Of a DNA stretch of 64,000 nt, positions 43,630 through 55,540 are shown piece by piece. The stretch is from Protea cynaroides (lineage: Eukaryota > Streptophyta > Magnoliopsida > Proteales > Proteaceae), in contig CM053267.1 in NCBI GenBank assembly GCA_028583415.1, positions 55,132,914 through 55,196,913 of the forward strand, given 5' to 3'. The notes beneath the pieces were generated by a model, which was not told the origin of the DNA, made no database searches, and worked only from the letters and a program-made list of their open reading frames with translations. Position 1 is the first letter of the stretch. Each line of letters begins with the position of its first letter. Both the position numbers and the translations under genes were made by a program.

Positions 43630-44525
43630 GCAGACAAGGGTAGCACGCAGATCATACTTGACACCGCCTGCTCGTACCCACAAGCAGGTATGAGCAGCAT
43701 GTAGGTGTTCAACCATTCTGCCCACCCCGGTCCACAAGCAGGCAAGGGTAGCAAGCAGATCATACTTGACGCCGCCTGCTTGTACCCACAAGCAGGTATA
43801 AGCAACATGCTGATGCTCAACCATTCTGCCTACCCCGGCCCACAAGCAGGCATGGATAGCACATAGATCATACTTGACACCGCCTGCTCGTACCCACAAG
43901 TAGGTACGAGCAGCATGCAGGTGCTCAACCATTCTGCCTACCCCGGCCCACAAGCAGGCAAGGGTAGCACGCAGATCATACTTGACACCGCCTGCTCGTA
44001 CCCACAAGCAGGTATGAGCAGCATGCAGGTGCTCAACCATTCTTCCTACCCCGGCCCACAAGCAGGCAAGGGCAGCATGCAGATCATCATACTTGACACC
44101 GCTTGCCGTACCCACAAGTAGGTAACGAGCAACATGCGGGTGCTCACCCATTCTGCCTACCCCGGCCCACAAACAGACAAGGGTAGTACGCAGATCATAC
44201 TTGACACCGCCTACCCGTACCCACAAGCAGGTACGAGCTGCATGCAGGTGCTCAACCATTCTGCCTACCCCGGCCCACAAGCAGGCAAGGGTAGCATGCA
44301 GATCATACTTGACACCGCCTGCCCGTACCCACAAGTAGGTACGAGCAGCATGTATGTGCTCAACTATTCTGTCTACCCCGGCCTACAAGCAGACAAAGGT
44401 AGCATGCAGATCATACTTGACACCGACTGCCCGTACCCACAAGCAGGTACGAGCAGCATGCAGGTGCTCGACCATTCTGCCTACCCCTACCCACAAGCAG
44501 GTAAGGGTAGCATGCAAACCACACC
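43630..44525. repeat. 108 bp minisatellite, about eight units
   Basis: The phrase atcatacttgacaccgcctg recurs at about 43651, 43759, 43867, 43975, 44086, 44194, 44302 and 44410. The period is 108 bp with one 3 bp insertion. Each unit holds two inverted motifs around cacaagcagg. Because 108 is a multiple of three, open frames with a 36-residue repeat run through it on both strands. Confidence 0.95.
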
Positions 44526-44916
44526 TTACTACTCACCCCCAAGCAAGTATGAGTGGCATGCGATCGCCCGAGCATAACCTCGAGCAGGACTGATAGGAGC
44601 GCAACACTTCTACACTACCCGCGCTCGGCTACTCAGAGTAACATCCCTAATTTCCAATGCCTTAGCCATTTCAGAAAAAATTTTAGTGTTCTTGGCCTAC
44701 CAAAATATTAAGCCGACAACACTTCCGGGGTAGGGGCAAGCCAACAATAGACCTAGGTCCGAGCGGTGCAAAAAGAACAAGGAGAGAAGAAGTAATGAAG
44801 GTGTTTTATTTATAAAGGCCCACAAGGGGCAATAGTACAATGCGCACGAAGGGGCACAACAATTACAAGCGAAAAACAACAAAAAATTTTACAAGTAAGA
44901 CCCCGCGGGCGGAAAG

Positions 44917-47305
44917 TTACTCAGGCATGTCCGTCCTCGGCAGCCGGATCAGTAGGGACGTCGCACGGCAGCGGCACGTCCGAAAGCTCGACGATCGGCA
45001 TTTGGGGCACTTCGTAAGGAGGCAAGTCGTCCTCCTGCATGTCATCAGCCTCCGTATGCTCCTGCAGCTCCCCCGCGTCCTCTTCAGCCAAGATCGAAAG
45101 TTCGACCAGTTGAAAGCGACGCCCTTACCGACGAATTGCTCCTTCAGGTAGACAACTCCCTTCTGGAAGAACCCACTGGCAGCCTCTTCCACATCCTCCT
45201 CGTACTGAGAAGACAAACGATAGTCAGCCATGGCCTGAGCTCGGATCTCCGCTTGGAGTTCCTCCGCTTTGGCCAACGCCTCCTTGGCCAGGTTGGCGTC
45301 GTCCTCGGCTTTCCGCTTGGCGTCCTCGCCTGCTCGCAGCTTCTCTTCGGCCTAGTAGACCCTCTTGTGCTCCTCTGTAAGGGCATCCTCGGCCTTGTCC
45401 AGTGACGTCCGAACGTTGGTCTTCTCTAAAACGAGGCCTTCGACCTCGGTGGTCTTGTCCCTCAGCTTGTCTTCGGCCGCCTTCAGCAAGGAAGTCTCCA
45501 GTTCCTCTTTCTCCTCGAGCTCCATCATTGAATGTGCAGCCCATTGACAAACCTCGGCCAAGAGGTTACTTGCCTGTGTACAAGGAAATTAAAGAGTTTA
45601 GCTTAACAACCCAATAGTCGGAGGTGAATAAAATAACTTGAGAGACCGAGCTGTCTTACTTGGGAGCTTGTGAGGAACATCCTCTTGAACAAGTCGTTGT
45701 TTTCCATGGAAGAGGTGAGGGCCACGTCCTCCGGGAGACGACCCTCGGTGAGGATGACCCTGGCCACCCTCGCGCTCTTGAAGACTGAGTCCGTCAGCTT
45801 CAAGCCGAGCACCGGAGAGAACGCCGTCATCCCCACCTTTTCTCATGGACACCCTCGATCGGATGGACGGGCTCCCCCTCCCCCTTCGCGGCGCCATCGG
45901 CCTCGATCAAGTCAACCACCTTGACCCCTTGGGGAGGCTGGACTTCCTTCGTCGCAGCCCCCTTTTGCTGGTCATCCATCCGACCAAGCCGAACGGTCGG
46001 CCTGGACTTGTATATGTCGGCCGGCAACTCTTGCGTCGACCGGATCTTCTTCTTGGGCGGACCCAGAACCATGGGCCTCTTGCCCTTGATATCCTCCACG
46101 GTCCCATGTGCCTTCGGGGCAGCCGCGGCTGTTTAATCTTCTCTCCGATCAGTCGCTCTACAGGAATCGGCGACCCGCTTGCGTAAGATCCGAGCAACCA
46201 GCCGATCATTGGAGAAGTTCATTGCGACAAAACAAGCAAGCAAACAATCAGCAACAATAATAAATGAACGATCGGAGTTCAACAGCTAGAATCAAAACTC
46301 ACCCAATATGCCGTGCTCGGCCAACTTTACGGGAACCGCCAGGTCGACATAGCAGACTGTCTGGCCTTCCAGCACCTTGCGTTGGGCCCGTCTCTCCTCC
46401 GTGGTCAGGAAAGGAACCTTGTTGAATCTTGTAGCGTCGACTACCAGCCACACGTTCAATAGGGGAAGAGCAGGGCCACCCGCCGGAGGACCCACGAAGA
46501 AGAACTTCTCCTTCCATCCGTGGATGGAAGAAGGCTTCTGTGAGATTGCTGGAAGCTTCTTTGTGCTCCTCTGGCTGAAGTAGTACCACCCGCTCATAGA
46601 ACGGGTCTCGGTCATACTGGAGAATTGGAAGAGGGACCAGAACAGGTTCACGGTCGGTGTCTCTCCCAGTCGGAGGACAAACATAATGAAGGCATAAATG
46701 CATCGCCACCCGTTCGGAGTCAACTGGGAAGGGGTGATGCAATAAACCTTCAAAATGTCGACAACAAGGGGATGAAGAGGGAAGCGAAGGTCGGACTTCA
46801 GAGCTTGTTCGTACACATAGACCTCTGATAGGTTAAGGGTACAGGCCCTCTCCTCGGAGGAGGGGAGCCAGACCGAAACATCAGTCATCGGGTCCTCCAA
46901 CTGGTAGGCTATGCGGATTTGGGACAAGGCCGCCTAGGACGCGACCTTGCTCGGCACCCTCCATGCAGGGAGTTTATCGATAGGAGGAATGGTTGGACGG
47001 CCACTCCTCTGGCGAGGAGCCCGTCGAGTGGAAGTGCCAGCAGGGCGACTACGCTCGGCGGCGTCAGAGGAACTCTGCTCAAGTTCCTCCTCAGATGCCA
47101 GATCGTAAGCCGAAGGGATGAATTTCAGAGATTTTTGGGCGGTGGCCCTTCCACCCGGGTCCGCCGACTCGGTGCTCTCCGACCCAAACTCCCGGCTAAC
47201 GGAGTCTCGAGCTCTCCTCATCCTATTAGGGGGCTCTGGGGCGGCGGAGAAGCCTTCCATGGAATCGAACGACCTCTCCGAAGATGAGGTCCGGTACTGG
47301 GCCAT
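44917..47305 (-). pseudogene. Gag-like gene of the LARD (PF04195 'putative gypsy type transposon' family)
   Basis: Starts at the ATG at 47305 (MAQYRTSSSERSF), a Ser/Glu-rich N-terminus. One in-frame TAG at about 46934 splits it from a conserved globular part (46927-46292) with YEQALKSDLRFPLHPLVVDI, YCITPSQLTPNGWRCIYAFI and WKEKFFFV. That part matches the domain found in plant gypsy-derived gag-like proteins. A GTGAGT donor near 46308 opens an intron whose acceptor looks mutated. Later pieces lie at 46099-45827 and 45836-45603 (SMENNDLFKRMFLTSSQ), then a coiled coil at 45561-45144 (MELEEKEELETSLLKAAEDK). A stop interrupts the coil at about 45354. Its role is presumably virion-like packaging in trans. 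Confidence 0.7.
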
Positions 47306-48076
47306 GTTTTCACTCTCTCTCACTCTCCCTAAAGACTTGACACTATTGGACGAGTGGGAGCTACTAAGCATGAAATGGAAGAAAAACGGAAAGGAAGGAC
47401 AAAGCAAAGAAAACTTACTGTTTGGAAATGATGGGAGAGATGCGCGATTAGTTGAAGGCTTTTTGAAAACTCCGACCGTGCAAAGAAGACTCCGACCTCA
47501 GTTCAACTAAATGGTCGAATGAAAGTACTCGAGAGGTATTTATAGGCGTTGAGCTTGGAAACCGGCTGTTCAGGTTCCGGCTACATGGCGGGATGGTAGT
47601 GGCCATCGTCTGCCGCGTCGGACGCGACGTGACACTCTGACGTCATCCGTAATGATGACAAGATATTATGGTGCCATTTCTCGAGACAATTGGATTCAAT
47701 CTCCATCGTCCGATGGAGCTGACCGTTCACGATGTAGCGACTATTTATTGCGCTTCGTTCCGAGGTGCGTCGATTGTTTTATGGCCATCGGATGGACGCG
47801 GTGATTCGAATCGCCGGAGATCTACGGTCGAGCGGAATAACGGATCTCGAGTCTAATGCCTTGACCCCGCGCGTCAATTGATCGTGTGGGCGGTTGATCA
47901 CAACTGCCTCCCACTCAAGCGGAAGTTCTGATCGTGGTGAGGGATTCTTGGAGGATGTAGGTGTGACCAACGATTGCGGCTGACCATACTTTCAAGGTAT
48001 CCGAGCGGATTTTGGCACTTTTGTTTGGTATGATTGCACTATCGAATTCATTGAATCCGAAAGCGCAAGGGGCATC

Positions 48077-48773
48077 TGTTATGTGGGAAAAATTTCATCC
48101 ATTTAAAATCTTACACGTGTTAAACGCCATCTCCGGGGCCGACCACGTGTAGTATGTTGCGCTCGGCTTATACCGCTCGGAGTCACAACCCTTTCATGAC
48201 AGGGAAGCGGTCGGAGTTATAGATCTATTCGGTTACGTTTCCTGGTCGGAGATCAGTGTCCTAAAACAACTATGTCACGGCAGAGGAGTCCTTCTCCTTG
48301 TGTGATACGACGTCGACTATCACGGCCCTACAACCACCCTATGATGACATGTGTCATTCTTACGGTTGACCGACTTAGCTTCCTTGGCTACGGTCTCCTA
48401 CTCCTGCTCAGAGTCTATGACTTGGGTGTCCCTCAGAGCGATACCTGGCAATTTTATTGGCGATCTGCTTCCCTGAGTCCTGGTGCCTCCATGCCTCTTC
48501 CCAATCTCTATAAGTAGAGGACGATCCTTCAAGGTAATTCATTCACAATCTCACTATCTCATCCACTCTTCATTCTCGTACGTTCAAACTCTTTCATCGT
48601 CCCACTCTCTTTAAACTGGAGATAGCTTCCTGCTATCTCTTGACTGTTTACATTGGGAATCTGACTTAGGTATCGGAGTGTACACGGGGCTTAGTCGCCC
48701 AACTCCCTTGTCTCATCTCTGTGATTGCAGGTTACTCGGATCGCAGACCGGCAGACGATTTCCAACTATAAGG
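48077..48773 (-). repeat. 5' LTR of the LARD-like element
   Basis: Near-identical partner of the left LTR. Its outer end reads aactataagg where the other has aactgtaaca. Confidence 0.85.
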
Positions 48774-49399
48774 GACTGTGGTGGAGATCTTTGCCTTAGG
48801 GTGAGCCTTTTTTTTCTCTTTTTATTTTTTTATTTTTTTATTTGTTTTATTTTTTTTTTAATTTTTTTATTTTTTAAATTTGGGTTTTTTTTATAAGGTA
48901 AATTTTGATTTTGGGAGTGGGTAAAATTATAAGTTAATATTGTTTAAAGGGTAATTTTATCATTATAATATTTTTTTTTGCTACATCATCATTCAAGAGA
49001 GAGGTCTGTTAAGTTAGAATCTATGTAATATATATTTAACATCTGAGGGGGAGGGGGGTGCTTAATATTATTGGCGAAGTTGGCGATTGGGTGACATAAA
49101 AGAAAAGTACAAGGGTGGGTGATATTTTCCCATAAAAAATGCAGCAGATTCGAAAATGCTACCCCAAAACCCTGAGAGGGTAATGATCTATGGGCCATAA
49201 TTGAGAGACTGGTATCCACCGAATGGCGGTGTTTATGTTCTGCTGATCCATTTTATGCATGTGAATGAGGGCAAGATACCCGATGGGAAATGCCACATGA
49301 TGCTAATTGTCTTGAAATGAAAAGATATTCCTCACCCAATCAGATTGAATGGCTTTGATTTTACATTCAAGAGACGTTCAACATGCAATTGAAAATTAA
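48774..49399. other. Gene-free, T-rich stretch
   Basis: A poly-T region near 48810-48880, then AT-rich DNA. No coding region or terminal repeats found. Confidence 0.4.
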
Positions 49400-49425
49400 T
49401 GAAAATAGGCAAAGTTGCATCTTTA

Positions 49426-50076
49426 CTAGGAAGTAGAAAGAGCCATGTAATAGTGTAATCGTCTACAAAAAAACATATAATAATGGTTTCCACAATTAGA
49501 TTGAACCGGTGTTGGTCCCCAAAGATCGGAGTGAACCAATTTCAAAGGAAAAGAAGACATGTGGTGGGTAGAAGGGGAAGGGAACTGATGAAGTTTTCCC
49601 TGTTGACACGCTATATAGGTGGACAGCAGAGGACTTGCAGAGGTCGGAAATTGATACTGGATGATGATATGATGAGTGATCTTAGGAGATGGGTGTCCTA
49701 GTCGTTGATGCCAACAATCAAGAGAGGCATGAGCACCATGAAGGGCACCTTTATTGAATGGAGAAGAGTGATGAAGATGCAGTTGATAGAGTCCATTGCT
49801 AGTGCAACGTCGGAGGAGGATCGCCCTGGTGATTGGATCCTTGACACAAAACCAATCGGGATGAAAATAAAAAATGACATTATTATCGGTGCAGAATTTT
49901 CGAACGAATAAGAGATTTTTAGTAATAGACGGAACAAGGAGAATGTCTTTTAAATGAAAATTGCGAGAGTTGGACAAAAAGGAAGAAGATCCAATTTTGT
50001 TGATGTCCAAACCTGTGCCATCCCCAATATTGACCCGATCAGAGCCTATGTAGGAGCTGCAAATTTGAGAGATCAT
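49426..50076 (-). pseudogene. copia D pre-integrase and integrase start
   Basis: Reads LKDILLVPSITKNLLFVRKF, a GAG-pre-integrase domain with CWHQRLGHPSPKITHHI, the CQQGKLHQFP zinc-site region, then PLKLVHSDLWGPTPV containing the first catalytic Asp of integrase. The frame stops soon after and the rest is missing. Confidence 0.85.
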
Positions 50077-50087
50077 TCATAAGGGGA

Positions 50088-51177
50088 TCAGTTGCACTCG
50101 AGTTGGGGTACCAAGACAAGTCGGGTTGGCTCGAAGAGGCGTAGCACTGCTATAAGCCACAGGTTCAGACAAATGAGAGTCATAACAGGAGTAGCAACGA
50201 GCAGCGGTATGGCCTGACCAGTTTCAAATTTGACAGATAAGCCGTGGGTACGAGTCATTGGGATTGCTATCATGATAATGTCCACGCCCTCTATTTCGAC
50301 CACGACCACGTATAGTCGAATCAGGTGGAGAAGGAAGAATTCCCCTGGTAAACCTCAAGGACCCACGGCCATGGTAGCCATGTGTAGCAACGTTGGCAGA
50401 GGGAACATTGGAAACAATAATCGTGTTGGAATGTTCCAACCAAGACTCATGCTGCAGAAGATGCCCATAGAGCTCATCCAGACTTCACCGTGGGTTCTCG
50501 CGTCATTTTTTTGAAAAGATATTAGATCACCGTGGGACACTTTCAAATGAGTGTGAGATAAAATTAAGGTGTGTGGTGATAGCATTGATAGGAGGGCCAT
50601 ATTCAGAACCAAGGCTATTAAGAACATAGCCAAGTAGTTTGTCGTCCCTCAAAGGTTGGCCGGCAGAGGCGAGAGAGTCAGTGCAAGATTTGATCTTTTA
50701 TAAGTAATGAGAGATTGACATGCTGCCTTTATGAAGGGCAATTAATTGAAGACGAATGTGGACAGCACGAGCCTTACAAGCGGAAGCAAACATCTGCTCT
50801 AGAGTGGACCAAACTTGTAGAGAGGAGGTAAGTCTGACCACATGAGCCAATATAGGCTCTGGCGAGGAGGAAATCAACCAACTAAGCAGGAGTTGATCTT
50901 GCTTTAACCATGCAGTGTATGCAGGGTTAACAGAGAGGGAACTAGAAGTGGAGGATATGGTACCAGAGGTGTCCGTAGTAGTAGATGAAGAGGAGGATGC
51001 CACAAATTTGGAGGGGCAGGTGTACTACCATTGACAAAGCCTTTGAGATCATATGTTTTTTTTTTTTTTTATTACAGGCTGGAACTGAGAATGCCATAGA
51101 GGATAATTGTCCCTAGTTAGCTTCAACATGAAGTGATGAAAATTGGGTGTGGGATTTGGCTGACCAGTAGCAGACAT
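50088..51177 (-). pseudogene. copia D gag, broken
   Basis: Opens MSATGQPNPTPNFHHFMLKL and TRDNYPLWHSQFQPVI, a gag N-terminus, then hits an A-rich expansion (KKKKN) that destroys the frame at about 51060. It resumes at 51003 with NPAYTAWLKQDQLLLSWL, SSLQVWSTLEQMFASACKAR and LIALHKGSMSISHYL. Further shifts occur near 50690 and 50500. A Gly/Arg-rich RGRGRNRGRGH tract follows. Confidence 0.75.
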
Positions 51178-51290
51178 TGCGATGTAAAGAGAGGAAGAGT
51201 ATGATCGGGGAAAAAAAAAATGGACAGTGCTCCTTAGATCTCTAATATAATGTTTGAACATATTCCAAATGTACACTTGCGTGTTCGTTT

Positions 51291-51527
51291 TCTATTTTAT
51301 TCTTTGGTTTACAAAGTATATATATGGTACATAACCACCTATTTACAATACAGGTGAGTAACCGACACTAGAAGGGAGTGCGTGAATTGGTTGTCACTTG
51401 TGAGAAGTTTTCCCATGAAAATAGGTAAGTGGTCGGTTATCACATGTAAGAGGTATCCCTTGGAAGTAGGTAAGTGGATGTTGGTTATTGTGTTTCAACA
51501 ATGAGCAATTGAAAAAATCTGCTACTG
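51291..51527. other. Short unassigned stretch before TNL copy 2
   Basis: Contains a tandem-like pair around gtaagtggtcggttatcaca / gtaagtggatgttggttatt. Possibly a damaged LTR of the copia fragment. TNL homology begins at about 51502. Confidence 0.3.
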
Positions 51528-54500
51528 TTACTCGAACAAATTCGTCCACCATTTTATTCTACAAATACAACTGAGTCTCGACGTAGGTGCTTTAATAATA
51601 TCTAAACTCTCAATAGCATCTTTTCCCTCCAAAGGAATCCCAAACCAGTAAAAACTAAAAACCATTAAAATGGTGAATGTAGAATATATCTTCATCAATA
51701 AAAGGAAAGTACTCCAACGACAGTAGATCATTTTCTTATTTTTTTGTCGGATGGAAGCATCAATATCAAAACGGATGGATAGTAGCCGACACTATTCCAA
51801 TCCCAGGTTCCGCATTAAGTTTGAGGAGCATTCGAAAACAAAGGATAGCCTTAACCCCTCATTACCAGTCAAGTAATATTGTTCATCTGGGTTATCTCTG
51901 AGCCCATAGGGTAGTGTTGCCTAAAAAATTCAAATGGGAGGAAAGGAAAGAAAGGAGCTGTCAATCATGAATCATAGTAATAAAGTAATTGGAGAAAGAT
52001 CGCTAGCTGGCCGACAGTATCTGTTGTACCCCCTGCACTCTCTAGTTAGTCATTTCATTGTCCATGTGAGAGGGCTCAGGACCTGCCAGGTGAATATATC
52101 TTTATCCCCTAAACTAATTGGCTGTTATCATGATACTCAAAATGACGGTGCATATCCTCTACCCACATGGTTATCACATACTTTTGAGAGCAGATGATAG
52201 ATGTGGTTCCATGCTTTAGAAGTGGATTCACACTCATATATGGTTCCAAAGTGTGTAGGGTGGTACCAAGTGGGGAGAAGATCGACATATAAACAAGAGA
52301 GTTAAATTCATAAGAGGGGTGAAAATACCTTGTTCAATTTCTTCCTTGGACTATGTGTCAATTTATGGCATCCTTGCTCATCTAATTCTTCCAAAGATTC
52401 TATACCCTCAAGCCCTTGGATATCTTCTTCAGTATTTTGCAATCCTGAGGCTCTAATTTTGTCAAAAATTTCTGGTTTGACAAATTTGCAGGTAGTCGTA
52501 TCAATGAATAGCATTTTTCACATCAGAGTTCAACTTAAATTGGAGGGAAGCTCATCTTACATTGAAAATGAATAATTGCTTGAACTTGGAAAGCAATGAA
52601 CAAACATAATGAATTTTTGAAATGCTGCACTTTAGTAGGTCACTAAATATTGCCTTTAATTGTGGTCTTTCATTTGCAAGGGGAGATTCATTATCTGATA
52701 CGCGCTCCATGGGAACGAGCTTTTTGAGAGAAGGCAGTCGCTGGAGAATGATGTATGGGGGCTCTTCAATTTGTGTCCCTGACAAGTCAAGCGTGACAAG
52801 AGAAATTAAATCCCCATAAGACTCAGGCAACTTCTTCAGTGATTTGCAAAGTCTGAGAATAAGAGTTTTAAGCAAACTCAATTCCCCGATTGACTCATCT
52901 AATTCCTCCAAGAAAACACATTTAGTAATTTCTAATCGTTCCAAGTAAGGAAACCATGAAAAGTGTGGAGACTTGGATAGATTAAGACAAGAGTGAAGTT
53001 CAAGAACTTTCAACTTTTCAAACCGCTGTCAAAGAAAAAGAAACCAAACAAACATATAGTGTACCATCGATCCATCAAACATATAAATAATCAAATATAA
53101 AAAGAAACTAGAAGTCAAATTTATTTATTGTACCTTGTACTTATCTTTATCTTCAGTCTTGATATTCCAAGATTGTGTAATCTCCTCTCCTGATAATATG
53201 AGATGAACTAGTGTGGTATGATAAAAATTGGTGGATAAAATTTCCAAGCAATGGCCCTCCCACTTGAACCATCTTAGCGTAGAAGGAAGGCTTGAAAAGT
53301 TTCCCTTGAAGTTTTTTGAGTGAATCTGGAGAAATCTTAGATTTGACATATTCTCAAAGTCTTCACTACTTATGTTATCCCTCATTGCGTTGGAGGGAAA
53401 GATTATGCCTTCTATCATATCGCCTCCCTACAGTAGAAAATGACCCAAGTGAAAGGATTGAAATTAGTGAGTAAAAAAAAAAAAAAAAAAGCATGGGAAT
53501 TGTGAAAACTGACAAGAGTAGAGAAAAAAAGAAGGGAGTGGATCCTACACCCATGGACGATTCACAAGGGTGTGGGATGGTTACTTGGTAGGGAGAATAT
53601 CTGCACTCAGTGATAAAGGCGCATGCCCTTTTAGAGTTTGGATTCTGTCGGTGGTCCCCAAGTAACCATCTGACGTCCTTGGGAGCTGTCCATGGGGTGT
53701 GGGTCTCATAATTCTAGGGTTGGTCTCACACCTGTGGATGGTTCTCAAGAGTGTGTGATGGTTACTAGTTGGGGAGAGGATATGCACTCTCATTTTGAGT
53801 ATTATAATAAAGGCAATGTAGTGCATCCAAACCAATCTGAAAGAGTACAAATACACACATGTAGAGGGAAAGGAAAAGGAACATGGAGGGGGAGGTCTTA
53901 ATTAATTCTAACCTTATTGTGCCCTCCTAGTACTTCCCAAATTTTGTCTCGGGACCATAATCTACTATGCTTATTGACACAACTTCCTTCTATAACAATA
54001 TTCCTTCCCATATCTTCAATCAGACCATCCATCTTCAAGTAGTATTCATTGTCAACATCACGTTCAAATTTTAGAAGGGATCTTTTAGTTAATCTGTCTA
54101 TTGTTGATTCTGGGTAATAGCCACAAGCTTCCCATATGGAAATTACCATTTTTTTCTCCCATCCAATGAAAAAGCACGCAGCATCAAAAAATATGGATTT
54201 TTGAAGATCACTTATTAGAGTGTCATAGTTTATCTTCAATCTTCTTTGAACTTCATCTTTACCAATATTTGGAAATTCATTTGCAGTACTTCCCCTTTTC
54301 AAGAATTCTTTGTCGCTTACTTTCAATCGGTTCTTCCCCAACATCTCTAGAGTTAAAGGCAACCCTCCCGAATAGTCTGCCACATAATCTAAAAATGCCA
54401 AAAACTTTGGTAGAGGTGGTTTCCCTGAAAACGCATGTAGACAAAATAGTTGAATAGATTGCCCAAGCTTCAGCTTTGGAGGGCGATAAATTTCAATGCC

Positions 54501-55023
54501 ATTCAGAATATGTTCATCTCTGCTTACTATTATGACCTTACTTCCTTGACCCAACCAATTGGATTTACCAACCAAAGCATCTACCTGTTCTTCACTATCC
54601 ACATCATCAAGAACAACAATAACTCTGTCTTTATGAAGCCTTTTTCCTATGAATGTTTTTCCCTTTTGAAAATCATCTATATCACTGTCTATTTTCAAGA
54701 TTTCTTTAAGAAGTCGTTTTTGCAAGATTTCTAGACCCATGAATTTCTTTGCTTGTATTCCAACCTCTGAAAGAAAACAATGTCTCTTGAAGGTTAAAAG
54801 ACTGCGATTGTAAACAGCCCTTGCGATAGCTGTCTTTCCAATGCCTACATAACCACAGATACCCACAAACTGAACATCATTGGAATCAATATTTAACAAA
54901 GATAATACTTTATCCACATGGGAATCCATTCCAATTGGGTGTTCACATTCAGGTAAGTGGGTGCTCTTGATCAATTTATCCACAACACTTTGGACAACTA
55001 ATTCCACTTTATCTATTTGATTC
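51528..55023 (-). pseudogene. TNL copy 2, TIR exon missing, LRR and C-terminus broken
   Basis: Paralog of the gene at 21037-25865. NB-ARC exon 55023-53913 is fully open, with GYVGIGKTAIA, VIVVLDDVD, GSKVIIVSRDEHIL, GLPLTLEMLG and MDGLIEDMG at the MHD position. Exon 3 (53427-53134) is open and keeps the 11 bp missing from copy 1. The LRR exon 53025-52329 has a frameshift and stop after KQLFIFNVR (near 52550). Exon 5 (51920-51528) is broken by at least one stop or shift before FYWFGIPLEGKDAIESL. Homology to copy 1 ends within intron 1 at about 55525, so the TIR exon was lost or never copied. No functional receptor is expected. Confidence 0.85.
53510..53790. repeat. Insertion in the intron after the NB-ARC exon of TNL copy 2
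   Basis: This intron is 485 bp, against 198 bp in copy 1. The extra DNA contains two related units around cacaagggtgtgggatggtt and ctcaagagtgtgtgatggtt with the segment ggttactagttggggagagg. The family is unknown. Confidence 0.6.
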
Positions 55024-55540
55024 CTGCAATCATTTCATAGCAAAAGTAAATCACAACAACTAATAATGAGACAAATACCTATAAAATATAAAAGATAATT
55101 CAAAGTATTTAAAATTCTCCATGGAATGGAAATTAAGTAGTACCCCAAAAAAAAAAAGGGACTAAATTTAGTTTGGTAATTTACATGTTTGCACCTTTAA
55201 TATTTGGTGTGATAATAAAGTATCAAGATAAATTGAGTTAGTAATTTATTTCACTACTAAGTTACTTGAGCTATTAAATATTTGGCATCATTTTGGAAAA
55301 TTGATCTCTATGGTAAACCCAACAACTATGATTGTTGAAAAAATTGGTTAGATTGTTGAAAAAATCTTGAACCAATTATGATGCAAGGAGAAGGATCAAA
55401 TACATGGTCAGCTATACATGTTGCACCAAATTAGGACTATGGTCCATCATCGGAAATCCCAATCAAGCATTGTACGAAATTTTATACATTTTTTGACGAG
55501 TAGGCATATTTTTTTCTTGTATTTTTGGGGTAAATTACAT

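Larger units (their letters stand above)
42913..48773 (-). mobile_element. Non-autonomous LTR element (gypsy, LARD-like) with gag-like gene
   Basis: Two ~696 bp LTRs (42913-43608 and 48077-48773) start TGTTATGTGGGAAAAATT and match for most of their length. Between them, from right to left: a leader, a gag-like gene (47305-44917) and a 108 bp minisatellite (43630-44525). No protease, RT, RNase H or integrase is present. The right LTR has lost the terminal CA. I found no target duplication. GC content and codon bias of the interior stand out from the AT-rich surroundings. Confidence 0.85.
49400..51290 (-). mobile_element. copia fragment D (gag to early integrase)
   Basis: The minus strand carries gag from an ATG at 51177, a protease-region remnant and a pre-integrase/integrase start. 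It is truncated on the left within integrase, and no LTR can be recognised on either side. Confidence 0.75.

Noticed and set aside
43651..44430. Regular spaced repeat considered as a CRISPR-like array
   Set aside because: The whole 108 bp unit is repeated, with no unique spacers, and the context is a plant LTR element.
43527..44593. Open frames of up to 245 codons with a 36-residue repeat
   Set aside because: Open in opposite strands at once because the 108 bp unit is a multiple of three. Treated as a minisatellite, though the periodicity is listed as a finding.
45365..47510. Plus-strand open frames of 60-130 codons in the GC-rich LARD interior
   Set aside because: Shadows of the minus-strand gag-like gene, which has recognisable domain structure.
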